A DNA stretch of 64,000 nucleotides, from positions 186,001 through 250,000 of the forward strand of contig NZ_FCOF02000001.1 in NCBI RefSeq assembly GCF_001544755.2. Direction: 5' to 3'. The first letter of the stretch is position 1. Each line of letters begins with the position of its first letter. The translations under genes and the position numbers were made by a program. This stretch comes from Caballeronia catudaia (GTDB lineage Bacteria; Pseudomonadota; Gammaproteobacteria; Burkholderiales; Burkholderiaceae). A model generated the notes under the pieces. It made no database searches, was not told where the DNA came from, and saw only the letters and a list, made by a program, of their open reading frames with translations. Shown here one piece after another: positions 36,612 through 46,252 of the stretch.

Positions 36612-37554
36612 ACTATTAGTTAGCGATACTAATGGATACGAGTGTCAGCGAATGGTTACGATTCGCTCAGTAGGTGGTTTCGGCAGTTCAGTTATTCGGA
36701 CTCCGAATGGCTGAACGTCACAGCGTGTTGTTGGATCCGCATCGGCCCGGAAGAGGGTTACAGAGCCGGAAGTCGAGCGGCGGACCGAGAGGGAACGATA
36801 GACGCGTTCCGAAATAAATTACCGATTTATTTCCCTGATTAAAGCAATCTTTGCTGCAATCAATGAAAGCGCGCGTAAGGTTACTATAGTTCGGATGAAA
36901 TCGTAAAAATGTATTGCGAAATTTCCCGATGCCACCGCTGAAACGATGCTTCGACGCGGCGCCGCCGGCATATTTTGCCGCTTCCGCCGACGGCAGCTAA
37001 TCTTGAAGAGCGTTCAGCAATGTGGCGCAAACGCCCGCTGTTGCGTGAGGCGCGGAATCAGCAGGGGCGAAACACATGCGAAAGGACCTGCTCCCTCCGG
37101 CAAAAATGCCGTCGTATGTAAGAGTTGTTTCGGCGAAACCGCAGTCGGAACGCGGTGACATTGCAACGTGGCGCAAGCCAGCACGCATTCGCCACCCCCA
37201 ACGCACGCGCGGAGAGCCTCAACCACCGCGCGCAGCTCGGCGAACAACCGTGCCACGTGTTAAAATTCGCGCCGAATTAAGGACTTGCCTCGTCCGCGGA
37301 CCCGCAAGTCCTTTTCTTTTCGACGCTCCGAATCGCATGTGCGAAGCGCCGGAATGTATCGCGGCGCGCGGCATCTCCACCCGATGTCCGCTATCGGCGG
37401 CATAAAAGGCGTGCGCGTCCGGGCGGAGGTCCCCGGCCTATACTGGACTCGCGGGCATAGCCGTCCGCGCCGCCGCTCGTTGCGAAGTCCGCTCACTCCG
37501 AGTACCTGTGCTGCGTGCGACGCAATCCCATTCACGGAGTACGGAGCTTTCACG
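36612..37554. other. 943-bp non-coding region upstream of queC
   Basis: No credible gene. Visible elements: an AAATAAA/TTTATTT stem (36811-36832 region), a TATAGT hexamer at 36885-36890 that could be a plus-strand -10, and a short palindrome AATTCG-CGC-CGAATT near 37264-37278 just before a hairpin with T-run (37279-37320). The short ORFs in this stretch have no homologous-looking sequence. A small RNA ending at that terminator is possible. I see no preQ1 riboswitch signature before queC. Confidence 0.4.
37279..37320 (+). terminator. Orphan intrinsic terminator upstream of queC
   Basis: AAGGACTTGC (37279-37288) pairs perfectly with GCAAGTCCTT (37304-37313), followed by a T-rich tract. No gene ends before it on this strand, so it implies a short upstream transcript or attenuation. 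Confidence 0.7.
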
Positions 37555-38289
37555 GTGACTCGGATAGACGCTAAAGACAGTGCGCTCGTGCTGTTCTCCG
37601 GCGGCCAGGACTCGGCCACATGCCTCGCCTGGGCGCTCGAACGTTACAGAACGGTCGAGACGCTCGGCTTCGATTACGGACAGCGGCATCGCGTGGAACT
37701 GGAATGCCGCGACGGCTTTCGCGCTGCGATTGCACGCGAATTTCCGCACTGGGCGGAGCGTCTGGGCGAAGATCACATGATCGATCTTTCCGTGCTCAGC
37801 GCAATCAGCGATACCGCGATGACCCGCGAGATCGAGATCCAGGCTACGGCGAGCGGCCTGCCCAACACGTTCGTGCCAGGCCGCAACCTGCTGTTCGTAA
37901 CGATTGCCGCTGCAGTGGCCTATAGGCGTGGATTGAAGGTACTGGTCGGCGGCATGTGCGAGACGGATTTTTCCGGCTATCCCGATTGCCGCGACGACAC
38001 CATGAAGGCGCTGCAGGTCGCGCTCAATCTCGGCATGGAAACGCGCTACGCGCTCGAAACGCCGCTCATGTGGCTCGACAAGGCCGATACATGGCGGCTC
38101 GCCGAAACGCTCGGCGGCGATGCGCTCGTCGAGCTGATCCGCGTCGAAACGCACACCTGTTATGTCGGCGAGCGCGCCGAACTGCATGATTGGGGCTTCG
38201 GCTGCAGCCAGTGCCCGGCATGCAAACTGCGCAAACGAGGCTACGAGGCGTATCGCGCGGGCGAACAGGTCGACGTCGCGCCAGTTTAA
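37555..38289 (+). CDS. queC: 7-cyano-7-deazaguanine synthase QueC
   Basis: Makes preQ0 from 7-carboxy-7-deazaguanine with ATP and ammonia, in queuosine synthesis. The 244-residue protein has the PP-loop [14 protein letters not shown], the QRH motif near [10 protein letters not shown], and C-terminal zinc-binding cysteines ([14 protein letters not shown]). It starts at a GTG at 37555 preceded by ACGGAG; a longer open frame upstream is not homologous. queE and queD follow with short gaps. Confidence 0.95.
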   Translation: MTRIDAKDSALVLFSGGQDSATCLAWALERYRTVETLGFDYGQRHRVELECRDGFRAAIAREFPHWAERLGEDHMIDLSVLSAISDTAMTREIEIQATASGLPNTFVPGRNLLFVTIAAAVAYRRGLKVLVGGMCETDFSGYPDCRDDTMKALQVALNLGMETRYALETPLMWLDKADTWRLAETLGGDALVELIRVETHTCYVGERAELHDWGFGCSQCPACKLRKRGYEAYRAGEQVDVAPV

Positions 38290-38312
38290 TTTTTGAGGTC
38301 CACAGAGCAGTC

Positions 38313-38945
38313 ATGACGTACGCGGTAAAGGAAATTTTCTACACATTGCAGGGCGAAGGCGCCAACGCCGGTCGTCCGGCCGTGTTTTGCCGTTTCGCGG
38401 GCTGCAACCTGTGGTCGGGTCGCGAGGAAGATCGCGCCGACGCCGTCTGCCAGTTCTGCGATACGGATTTCGTCGGCACCGACGGCGAGAACGGCGGCAA
38501 GTACAAGACGCCTGCGGAACTCGTCGCGATGATCGCGTCGTTGTGGCCGGAAGGCGCGGCGCACCGGTTCGTCGTCTGTACTGGCGGCGAGCCGATGCTG
38601 CAGATCGATCAGCCGTTCGTCGACGCGCTGCACGAAGCCGGTTTCGAAATGGCCATCGAAACGAATGGTTCGCTGCCGGTGCTCGAGAGCATCGACTGGA
38701 TTTGCGTGAGCCCGAAGGCCGACGCGCCGCTCGTCGTGACGAAAGGCAACGAGCTGAAGGTCGTGGTGCCGCAGGACAACCAGCGCCTCGCCGAGTACGA
38801 AAAGCTCGATTTCGACTACTTCCTCGTCCAGCCGATGGACGGTCCGTCGCGCGACATCAATACGAAGCTCGCGATCGACTGGTGCAAGCGGCATCCGAAG
38901 TGGCGCCTGTCGATGCAGACGCACAAATACCTGAACATCCCCTGA
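38313..38945 (+). CDS. queE: 7-carboxy-7-deazaguanine synthase QueE (radical SAM)
   Basis: Converts 6-carboxy-tetrahydropterin to 7-carboxy-7-deazaguanine. The 210-residue radical-SAM enzyme has the QueE cluster motif CNLWSGREEDRADAVCQFC, in which three cysteines with a long first spacing bind the 4Fe-4S, followed by TGGEP and an ETNGS strand. The ATG at 38313 follows queC by 23 bp. Confidence 0.95.
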   Translation: MTYAVKEIFYTLQGEGANAGRPAVFCRFAGCNLWSGREEDRADAVCQFCDTDFVGTDGENGGKYKTPAELVAMIASLWPEGAAHRFVVCTGGEPMLQIDQPFVDALHEAGFEMAIETNGSLPVLESIDWICVSPKADAPLVVTKGNELKVVVPQDNQRLAEYEKLDFDYFLVQPMDGPSRDINTKLAIDWCKRHPKWRLSMQTHKYLNIP

Positions 38946-38951
38946 ACCGCC

Positions 38952-39398
38952 GTGCAGACGATTACCCGAAAACTCGAATTCGACGCGGGCCACCGCATCC
39001 CCGATCACCGCAGCCAGTGCCGCAATCTGCACGGGCATCGCTACGTGCTCGAAATCACGCTGCAAGGCGATCTCGTCGACGTGGAAGGCGCGCCCGACCG
39101 CGGCATGGTCATGGACTTCGCCGACGTCAAAGCGCTCGCGATGGATCACCTCGTCAACAAATGGGATCACGCGTTCATCGTCTATGAAGGCGATGTCAAA
39201 GTGCGTGAATTCCTGCAGACGCTTTCGGATCACAAGACCGTCGTCCTAGACCGCATCCCGACCGTCGAGAACCTGGCGGCCGTCGCGTTCAACATTCTGG
39301 CCGACGTCTATGATGCTCATTACGGCGTCAATCTGAAGCTGAAGCGCGTGCGTCTGTACGAGACGCCGAACTGCTGGGCCGACGTCGAACGCGGCTGA
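38952..39398 (+). CDS. queD: 6-carboxy-5,6,7,8-tetrahydropterin synthase QueD
   Basis: A 148-residue tunnelling-fold enzyme converting dihydroneopterin triphosphate. Zinc ligands are visible in FDAGHRIPDH and HGHRY (LHGHRYVLEI), and the substrate-binding glutamate is near the C-terminus (LYETPNC). It starts at a GTG at 38952, 6 bp after queE. The queC-queE-queD cluster supplies preQ0, not the final tRNA transglycosylase, which is not in the window. Confidence 0.94.
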   Translation: MQTITRKLEFDAGHRIPDHRSQCRNLHGHRYVLEITLQGDLVDVEGAPDRGMVMDFADVKALAMDHLVNKWDHAFIVYEGDVKVREFLQTLSDHKTVVLDRIPTVENLAAVAFNILADVYDAHYGVNLKLKRVRLYETPNCWADVERG

Positions 39399-39550
39399 TT
39401 TCTCCTCGAAGCGCGGCAAACGTCCGCGCTTTTGTCACGGTATGATCGTCCGATCGGTCACCCGTTTCCGGGCGGCTACACTCGGAGCGCGGACATGCCG
39501 TCATCCTTGTCTCTTCGTCATCGCATCGGCCACCAGCCAGGAACCGCGCG

Positions 39551-40333
39551 ATGAGCACGTTCACCAATCCTCTCAAGCAGCGCTTTTCCGAAGCGGGCAC
39601 GCTGTTCGGCCTGTGGCTGTCGCTCGGCAGCGCCGATGCCGCCGAAGCGCTCGCGCATGCGGGCTTCGACTGGCTGTGCATCGACATGGAGCACTCGCCG
39701 AACGATAGCGCCGACGTCGTCGCTCAATTGCGCGCGATCGCGGCCGCGCATCTGCCGAGCGAGCCGATCGTGCGCGTGCCCACCAATGAAGCCTGGCTCG
39801 TGAAGCGCGCGCTCGACGCGGGCGCGCGCACGCTGATGTTCCCGAACGTGCAATCGGCGCAAGAGGCGGCGCGCATCGTCCGGCTCACGCAATATCCGAC
39901 CGAGGCCGCGCTGCACGGTCTGCGCGGCGTCGCCGGCGCCGTGCGGGCGGCGGCATACGGAATGCGTCGCGACTACATGGCGAGCGCGAACGCGCAAATC
40001 GCGACGATCGTGCAGATCGAATCGGTGGCGGCGCTCGAAGCGGTCGACGAGATCGCCGCGACGCCGGGCATCGATTGCCTGTTCATCGGGCCCGCGGATC
40101 TGGCGGCGAGCCTCGGCCATCTCGGCGACGCGAAGCATCCCGACGTGCAGGCGGCGATCGACAAGATCGTCGATGCGGCGAATCGCGCGGGCATCGCGAG
40201 TGGAATCTTCGCGCTCGATGCCGCGAGCGCGAAGCAGTACGCGCGGGCGGGCATCAAGCTCGTCGCGATCGGCGCGGATGTGATGTGGCTCTTGAAGGCG
40301 ACGCGTCAGGCGTTGCAGGAGGCGAGATCATGA
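39551..40333 (+). CDS. HpcH/HpaI-family aldolase/citrate-lyase-type enzyme
   Basis: A 260-residue class II aldolase-like enzyme of the HpaI/GarL group. Family features: FGLWLSLGSADAAEALAHAGFDWLCIDMEHSPND at the N-terminus, a metal-binding E in VQIESVAALEAVDEI and D in LFIGPADLAASLG. Such enzymes split 2-keto-3-deoxy- or 4-hydroxy-2-ketoacids. The exact substrate cannot be determined. It overlaps the next start by 4 bp (ATGA at 40330). Confidence 0.88.
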   Translation: MSTFTNPLKQRFSEAGTLFGLWLSLGSADAAEALAHAGFDWLCIDMEHSPNDSADVVAQLRAIAAAHLPSEPIVRVPTNEAWLVKRALDAGARTLMFPNVQSAQEAARIVRLTQYPTEAALHGLRGVAGAVRAAAYGMRRDYMASANAQIATIVQIESVAALEAVDEIAATPGIDCLFIGPADLAASLGHLGDAKHPDVQAAIDKIVDAANRAGIASGIFALDAASAKQYARAGIKLVAIGADVMWLLKATRQALQEARS

Positions 40334-41010
40334 AAACCGCCGTTGCGTCGGTGGTCGCTGCGATGATGGCGTTCGCGCTCGCTGGCGAGGCCCACGCTGA
40401 CAACGCCCCGAAGCCGACCGACATCGCCACGCAAAACGCCGTCGCTGATTACAACGCGGGCAATCTCGTCGCGGCGCGCTCGGAGTTTCGTCGCGCGGCG
40501 CAACGGGGCAGCCGGCTCGCCGAATTCAATTACGCGATGATGCTGCTGAACGGCGAAGGCGGCCCCGCCGACGTCGACGAAGGCAAGAAATGGCTGCGCC
40601 GCGCCGCCGACGCCAACATGACTCACGCGCAATACGTGTACGGCAAGATGTACGACGACGGCCAGTTCGTGGAGAAAGACCCGGCGGAGGCGCATCGCTG
40701 GTTTTTGCGCGCGGCGAATCAGGGCCATGTGCAGGCCGAGCTCGCGCTCGCGAACCAGTTTCTCGACGGACGCGGCACCGCGCGCGACAACACGCAGGCG
40801 TTTGCCTGGTACAAGAAGGCGGCGGAGGGCGGCGACATGACGGCGCAATACGTCGCGGGTTCGTTCTACGAGCGTGGCGGCGATGGCGTCGAGCGCAATC
40901 TGAATGTCGCACGCGCGTATTACGCGGCGGCAGCCGCGCAGGGCGATCCGGCGGCCAAGCTCAAATACCTGCAACTGAGCGCCGAACTGGAGCAGCAGAA
41001 GCCGCAGTGA
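40330..41010 (+). CDS. Exported Sel1-like repeat protein
   Basis: A 226-residue protein from an ATG overlapping the aldolase stop. A signal peptide (residues 1-23, ending EAHA) precedes about four Sel1/TPR-like repeats of some 36 residues, with recurring pattern A-Y/W-x3-A-A-x-Q/A-G (YNAGNLVAARSEFRRAAQRG, KWLRRAADANMTHAQYVYG). Repeats of this sort mediate protein-protein contacts in the periplasm. No enzymatic motif. Partner unknown. Confidence 0.85.
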   Translation: MKTAVASVVAAMMAFALAGEAHADNAPKPTDIATQNAVADYNAGNLVAARSEFRRAAQRGSRLAEFNYAMMLLNGEGGPADVDEGKKWLRRAADANMTHAQYVYGKMYDDGQFVEKDPAEAHRWFLRAANQGHVQAELALANQFLDGRGTARDNTQAFAWYKKAAEGGDMTAQYVAGSFYERGGDGVERNLNVARAYYAAAAAQGDPAAKLKYLQLSAELEQQKPQ

Positions 41011-41028
41011 CATCGCGCTTCGGAACGA

Positions 41029-41056
41029 AAAAGCCGTGGATTCCACGGCTTTTTTG
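41029..41056. terminator. Bidirectional terminator between the Sel1 gene and rodA
   Basis: AAGCCGTGG pairs with CCACGGCTT around ATT, with A-run and T-run flanks, so it can end both convergent transcripts. Confidence 0.88.
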
Positions 41057-41069
41057 CTTGAAAGGGTCG

Positions 41070-42230
41070 CTAACTCTGCATCAACCGCTTCTGTCGCGCG
41101 ACGCTCATGATGAGCCCCACCGCGATGCCGAGCGTCGTCAACGCCGTGCCGCCATAGCTCATGAAGGGCAGCGGCACGCCGACCACGGGCAGAATTCCGC
41201 TCACCATGCCGATGTTCACGAACGCGTAGGTAAAGAACGCGAGCGTGAGCGAACCGGCCAATAATCGCCCGAAGAGACTCGCGCCGTTTGCCGCGATATA
41301 AAGTCCGCGCGCGATCAGCGCCATATAGAGAAACAGCAGCACGAGCCCGCCCGCGAGCCCGAATTCCTCGGAGAACACGGCGAAGATGAAGTCCGTGTGC
41401 TTCTCGGGGATAAATTCGAGATGCGCCTGCGTGCCTTGCAGCCAGCCTTTGCCGAACGTGCCGCCGGAGCCGATGGCGATCACCGCCTGAATCGTGTGGA
41501 AGCCTTTGCCGAGCGGGTCCGATGTCGGGTCGAGCAGCGTGCAGATGCGATGCTTCTGATAGTCGTGCATCATCGGCCAGACGACGTCCGGCTGGCAGAT
41601 CTTGTCCTGAAAGATGGCGATACCGGCTACCGCGATAACAGCCGCGATCAGCACCGGCAAGATCAGCTTGAAACTCAATCCGGCGAAATAGATGACGAAC
41701 ATGCCCGCGGCGAACACGAGCACCGCCGTGCCCAAGTCCGGCTGCTTCGCGATCAGGCCGACGGGCAGCAACAAAATCACGAAGCCCACGATGTAGTCCC
41801 ACCAGCGGATATTGCTTTCGCGCTTCTGGTAGTACCACGCGAGCATCAGCGGCATCGCGATCTTCATCAGCTCGGAGGGCTGAATCACCACGCCGACATT
41901 GAGCCAGCGTTTTGCGCCCTTGCGCGTGAGCCCGAACGCCGCGACCGCAATCAGCAACGCGACGCCGACCGTATAGAGCGGCACCGCGAAGCGCATCAGC
42001 ATTTGCGGCGGGACATTGGCGAGCGCCCACATCAGGCCGAAGGTGAGCATGATGTTGCGCAGCTGGTCCTCGACGCGCCCAGGCATCTCCAGACTCGCGC
42101 TGTACAGCGTCACAATGCCGACGCCGAGCAGCAGAAAGACGATGAGCGCGAGCGGTTTGTCGAAGCCCGCGAACATGCGCTTGGCGCGGTCGATGAGCTC
42201 GCGCTTGTCGAATTGCATGTGCAGTTGCAT
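41070..42230 (-). CDS. rodA: Rod-shape SEDS glycosyltransferase RodA
   Basis: A 386-residue SEDS protein that polymerises lipid II during cell elongation. About ten TM segments are visible. Family motifs include KRWLNVGVVIQPSELMKI, QPDLGTA, and the C-terminal GVPLPFMSYGG. It is the last gene of mreB-C-D-mrdA-rodA, 12 bp after mrdA, and works with PBP2. Confidence 0.95.
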   Translation of the reverse strand: MQLHMQFDKRELIDRAKRMFAGFDKPLALIVFLLLGVGIVTLYSASLEMPGRVEDQLRNIMLTFGLMWALANVPPQMLMRFAVPLYTVGVALLIAVAAFGLTRKGAKRWLNVGVVIQPSELMKIAMPLMLAWYYQKRESNIRWWDYIVGFVILLLPVGLIAKQPDLGTAVLVFAAGMFVIYFAGLSFKLILPVLIAAVIAVAGIAIFQDKICQPDVVWPMMHDYQKHRICTLLDPTSDPLGKGFHTIQAVIAIGSGGTFGKGWLQGTQAHLEFIPEKHTDFIFAVFSEEFGLAGGLVLLFLYMALIARGLYIAANGASLFGRLLAGSLTLAFFTYAFVNIGMVSGILPVVGVPLPFMSYGGTALTTLGIAVGLIMSVARQKRLMQS

Positions 42231-42242
42231 GGCGGTTTTCCT

Positions 42243-44516
42243 TTACTCGTCGATGCCGCCGGACGGCGCGAGAACGCGCACGCCGTCGCTTTCGTTGCCT
42301 CGGACCATCGTGGGCGTCGGCTCGGCGGGGCGCTTTTTCGGCGCCGGTGCGCGGCCGGGCGTGGAGGCGGGAAGCGCAGCCGAGGGCGTCGAGGCGGCGC
42401 GAGGCTTCGAACCCTTCGGCGCGGACGCCGGAATCGCCGGAGCCGAAGCGGCCTTCGCGACTTCGGGATTCGACGCGGCCTGAGGCGAAAACGCCGGCGA
42501 CGAATTCGCGACCGACGCGGGCAGCGCGACGGCGGCGGGCGGCTGCGCGCCGCCGATCACGGGCAGGCCGGAGTCTTCCGTCGCCGACGCGGCCGCGGCC
42601 ACCGCGGCGGCTTGCGCGCCCGGCTTCATGCGGTCGATCAGATAATAGTCGAGCACCTTGCGCGCGATCGGGCCTGCGGATTCCGCGCCCCAGCCGCCGT
42701 TTTCGACGATCAGCGCGAGCGCTATCTTCGGCTGCTCGGCAGGGGCGAACGCGATGAACAGCGCGTGATCGCGCAGATGCTCGGCCGTGCCGCCGTGGCC
42801 CCGATAGTTCGAGCCTTGCAGCGAATAGACCTGCGCCGTGCCGGTCTTGCCCGCCGCGACATACTGCGCGCCGGCGAAAACCTTGGCCGCGGTGCCGTTC
42901 GTCACGACGCCTTCCATCGCGCGCTTGATGAAATCGATGTCCTTCTGCGCTACCGGAATCTTGCTGCTCGGATCGCGCACGGTGACGCGGATGTCTTTCG
43001 TGATCGGATTCTCGATGTCGCGCACGAGGTGCGGCTTCATTACGAGGCCGTTGTTCGCGAGCGTCGCGGTCGCGTGCGCGAGTTGCAGGATCGTGAACGA
43101 GTTATAGCCCTGGCCGATGCCGAGGCTGATCGTTTCGCCCTCGTACCAGCGCTGCTGCTCGGGCTTGCGGTACGCTTTGCGCTTCCATTCCGTCGACGGA
43201 AGAATGCCGCGCGCCTCGCCCGCGATATCGATGCCGGTAATCTGGCCGAAACCCCACGGCTTCATGAAGCCGGCCATCGCGTTCACGCCGAGATCGTGCG
43301 CGAGCATGTAAAAGTACGTGTCGTTCGACACGACGATCGCGCGATTCATGTCGACCCAGCCCTGACCGGAACGCACGTCGTTGCGGAACGTGTGGCCGCC
43401 GAACGTATACGAACCCGGATCCTGAAAGCCCCAGCCCGGCGTGCGCTTGTGAAGCGCGAGCGCGGCGAGCGCCATGAACGGCTTGTACGTGGAACCCGGC
43501 GGATAAGTGCCATGCAGCGGCCGGTTCAGAAGCGGGTGATCCGGCGAATTGTTGAGCGCGTCCCAGTTTTGCTGATCGATGCCGTCGACGAAGGAATTCG
43601 GATCGAAGCTCGGCGCCGACACGAACGCGAGCACGTCGCCGGTGGACGGTTCGATGGCGACGAGCGCGCCGCGCTTGCCCGCGAACGCCTGCTCGGCGAC
43701 CTGCTGCAAGCCGATATCGAGCGACAGCACGAGATTGTTGCCGGGCGTGGCCTGCGTGCGCGACATCGTGCGCACGGGCCGTCCGCCCGCCGTCACTTCC
43801 ACTTCCTCAAAACCGGTCAGCCCGTGCAGTTCGGTCTCGTAGCTCTGCTCGACGCCGATCTTGCCGACGTAATCCGTGCCCTTGTAGTTGTTGGCGTCGA
43901 GACGCGGATCATAGTGATCGGAGCTTTCGTCGTTGGCGTCGCTGGCATCGTCGATCCGTTCCTGATCGCGCTGCGAAATGCGCCCGATGTAACCGATCAC
44001 GTGCGCGGCCGTCGTGCCGAGCGGATATTGGCGGAACAGGCGCGCGCGCACTTCCACGCCGGGAAAGCGAAAACGCTGCGCGGTGAACTTCGCGACTTCC
44101 TCGTCGGTGAGGCGCGTACGGATCGGCAGGCTTTCGAAATTCTTGGAGTCTTCGAGCAGCTTCTTGAAACGGCGACGGTCGCGTGCGTCGATCGGAATGA
44201 CTTGCGAGAGTTCGTCGATGGTCTCGTCGAGCGTGCCGTTGATCTTCGAACGCGTGATTTCGAGCGTGTACGCCGAATAGTTCTTCGCGAGCACGACGCC
44301 GTTACGGTCGGTGATGATGCCGCGATTCGGCACGATCGGCGCAACGGAAATGCGGTTCTCGTTCGCCTGCAACGAGTATTTGCTGAAATGCCAGACTTGC
44401 AGATAAAGGAAACGCAGCCCGATCAGCCCGAAGCAGACGAACACGAACAGTCCCGCCGCCGCGACGCGCAGGCGGAACTTCGACAACTGTTGCTCGGTGT
44501 TCTTTATTTCGGTCAT
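42243..44516 (-). CDS. mrdA: Penicillin-binding protein 2 (transpeptidase)
   Basis: A 757-residue class B PBP: a short cytoplasmic segment, a TM anchor (LFVFVCFGLIGLRFLYL), the pedestal domain, then the transpeptidase with catalytic serine in GSTYKPFMALAAL and the KTG triad motif (AAGKTGTAQVY). E. coli PBP2 is about 630 residues; the excess is a periplasmic Ala/Pro/Ser-rich tail of about 115 residues, with little order. It sits in the elongasome operon between mreD and rodA. Confidence 0.95.
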   Translation of the reverse strand: MTEIKNTEQQLSKFRLRVAAAGLFVFVCFGLIGLRFLYLQVWHFSKYSLQANENRISVAPIVPNRGIITDRNGVVLAKNYSAYTLEITRSKINGTLDETIDELSQVIPIDARDRRRFKKLLEDSKNFESLPIRTRLTDEEVAKFTAQRFRFPGVEVRARLFRQYPLGTTAAHVIGYIGRISQRDQERIDDASDANDESSDHYDPRLDANNYKGTDYVGKIGVEQSYETELHGLTGFEEVEVTAGGRPVRTMSRTQATPGNNLVLSLDIGLQQVAEQAFAGKRGALVAIEPSTGDVLAFVSAPSFDPNSFVDGIDQQNWDALNNSPDHPLLNRPLHGTYPPGSTYKPFMALAALALHKRTPGWGFQDPGSYTFGGHTFRNDVRSGQGWVDMNRAIVVSNDTYFYMLAHDLGVNAMAGFMKPWGFGQITGIDIAGEARGILPSTEWKRKAYRKPEQQRWYEGETISLGIGQGYNSFTILQLAHATATLANNGLVMKPHLVRDIENPITKDIRVTVRDPSSKIPVAQKDIDFIKRAMEGVVTNGTAAKVFAGAQYVAAGKTGTAQVYSLQGSNYRGHGGTAEHLRDHALFIAFAPAEQPKIALALIVENGGWGAESAGPIARKVLDYYLIDRMKPGAQAAAVAAAASATEDSGLPVIGGAQPPAAVALPASVANSSPAFSPQAASNPEVAKAASAPAIPASAPKGSKPRAASTPSAALPASTPGRAPAPKKRPAEPTPTMVRGNESDGVRVLAPSGGIDE

Positions 44517-44606
44517 GCAGCTTTCGCGGTTTATCGCGATGTTTCGCGATTCAAGTGTAGTTCGCGCGCGCGTGTTTCTCCGCCGATGGACCGCGCGCTG
44601 TCATGC

Positions 44607-45119
44607 TCAGATTGGGCGCGTGTCGTCCGGATCGGCGGCGCGGCGCTGCGGCATGAGCAACAGGAAGCTCGCGACCGGCCAGAGCAGCGCTTCGACGAAT
44701 CCGTTGGTCAGATAGCTCCAGCCGGGGAACGCGGCGCCCGTCATCAGGCGAATGATGAACGGCACGAGATGCGCGCCCACGAGCAGCGGCGCGACGACGA
44801 ACGTCTGCACGGGCAGCGTCATCCACAGCACGCGGCGGTGGATCGTGATCGCGCCGTACGAAAGAAGCGTGTAAGCCAGCGCATGCTCGCCGAGCAGATT
44901 CGCGTTATGCACGTCCATCAGGATGCCGAGCATGAACGCGATGCCCATGCCGACCTTGCGCGGCTGATGCACGTTCCAGAACAGCAGCACGAGCGCGACG
45001 AAATCCGGCACGCCGATGAGCCGTCCCCAGGGCATCAGATTCAGCAGAAACGCTGCCGCGAGGCTGAACGTGATGAAGTACGGATTGACCGGCTGCAGGA
45101 TGTATTGCGGACGATTCAT
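44607..45119 (-). CDS. mreD: Rod-shape-determining protein MreD
   Basis: A 170-residue integral membrane protein with about five hydrophobic segments and the conserved PVNPYFITFSLAAAFLLNLMPWG start. It is the scaffold linking MreC and RodA/PBP2. It overlaps the mreC stop by 4 bp. Small and divergent in the family, but position and hydropathy fit. Confidence 0.93.
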   Translation of the reverse strand: MNRPQYILQPVNPYFITFSLAAAFLLNLMPWGRLIGVPDFVALVLLFWNVHQPRKVGMGIAFMLGILMDVHNANLLGEHALAYTLLSYGAITIHRRVLWMTLPVQTFVVAPLLVGAHLVPFIIRLMTGAAFPGWSYLTNGFVEALLWPVASFLLLMPQRRAADPDDTRPI

Positions 45120-46252
45120 CGCGCGGCTCCCGAGGATGCGGGTTTCGGCGCTTGCGCCTTCTTCGATGCTTTCGCCGCCGCGCCCGATGCCGCTTTGGGC
45201 GCCGCAGTCTTCGGCGCGGACTTTTCAGCAGGTGCGGGCACCGCCACGGCTGCGGGCGCCGACCCCGGCGCCGGCGCGGAAGCACCCGCTACCGCCGATG
45301 CGCCGCTCGCGCCCGCCGTGGCTGCCGCTGCCTTTGGCGCGGCTTTCTTCTTGCCCTTGTTTTCCTTCGCTTCCTTGGCGGCCGCGGCCGCTTCGACTTC
45401 GATGGGATTCGGCGGGACGTTCAGGTTGTAATGCAGCACGAGCAACTGACGCGTGCCGCGCACTGCGGCGATCGGCACGCAGACGACGCGTGCGAACGCC
45501 GTGTCCGCCTGCTTGTCGACACGCAGGACTTTCGCGACCGGCAGTCCCGGCGGATAGATACCGTCGAGGCCGCTCGTCACGAGTTCGTCGCCGGCCTGGA
45601 CGTCGGCGCTGATCGGCACGAAGCGCAGATCGAGCGTATCGCCCTTCGGCGTGCCGTAGATCACGCTGCGCAATCCGGTGCGCGCGATCTGCACGGGCAC
45701 GGCCTGATCCTTGTCGGTGAGCAGCGTGACTTCCGATTGCAGCGGGAACACGCGCGTGACCTGGCCGATGACACCGTCTTCGGTGACGACCGGCGCGCCG
45801 TCCTGGATGTTCTGCTGCGAACCCTTGCCGATCACCACTTTCTGCGTGAACGGATCACGCGTGTCGTACTGGATTTCGGCGGGCGTTTCGTCGGTGCTCG
45901 CGCGCGACTGCAGATTCAGCAGCGCACGCAGATGCGCGTTCTCGATGGCGAGTTGCGCCGCATCGCCGGCCTTCACGGACAGTTCGAGATTTTTGTCGGC
46001 GAGCTTTGCGTTTTCGCTGCGCAAAGTCGCGCTCGTCACGGCGAGGTCCGCCGCGCCCATGAAGATGTCGCGCGGCACCAGCGCCGCGCGCTGCAGCGGA
46101 TAGAGGCCCGCGCCGAGCATGCCACGCACGATTTCGAGCGTGCTGAAGCGGGCGTCCGAAATGAGCAGCGCGATGGCGAGCACCACGAAGAAAATCAGGC
46201 GCGCGAGCGCGGAAGGGCCTTGCTTGAAAAGTGGCGGCGGACTGTATTCCAT
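45116..46252 (-). CDS. mreC: Rod-shape-determining protein MreC
   Basis: A 378-residue bitopic protein: a short N-terminus (MEYSPPPLFKQGPS), a TM segment (ARLIFFVVLAIALLI), a coiled coil (about 65-110), then the periplasmic beta-domain (GAPVVTEDGVIGQVTRV). The start is the ATG at 46252, since the longer frame from 46336 adds 28 unrelated residues. A Lys/Ala/Pro-rich low-complexity tail of about 90 residues follows the domain and is not part of the usual fold. Confidence 0.94.
   Translation of the reverse strand: MEYSPPPLFKQGPSALARLIFFVVLAIALLISDARFSTLEIVRGMLGAGLYPLQRAALVPRDIFMGAADLAVTSATLRSENAKLADKNLELSVKAGDAAQLAIENAHLRALLNLQSRASTDETPAEIQYDTRDPFTQKVVIGKGSQQNIQDGAPVVTEDGVIGQVTRVFPLQSEVTLLTDKDQAVPVQIARTGLRSVIYGTPKGDTLDLRFVPISADVQAGDELVTSGLDGIYPPGLPVAKVLRVDKQADTAFARVVCVPIAAVRGTRQLLVLHYNLNVPPNPIEVEAAAAAKEAKENKGKKKAAPKAAAATAGASGASAVAGASAPAPGSAPAAVAVPAPAEKSAPKTAAPKAASGAAAKASKKAQAPKPASSGAAR

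Noticed and set aside
36946-37405. Short plus-strand frames in the gap before queC
   Set aside because: Low-quality composition, no start signals and overlap with each other in different frames.
37260-37554. preQ1 riboswitch before queC
   Set aside because: I could not find the conserved preQ1-I hairpin plus A-rich tail pattern; only an ordinary terminator-like hairpin is present.
41397-45431. A 1344-codon open frame on the plus strand, antisense to rodA, mrdA, mreD and part of mreC
   Set aside because: Arg/Asp/His-rich shadow translation caused by high GC; all motifs of real genes are on the minus strand.
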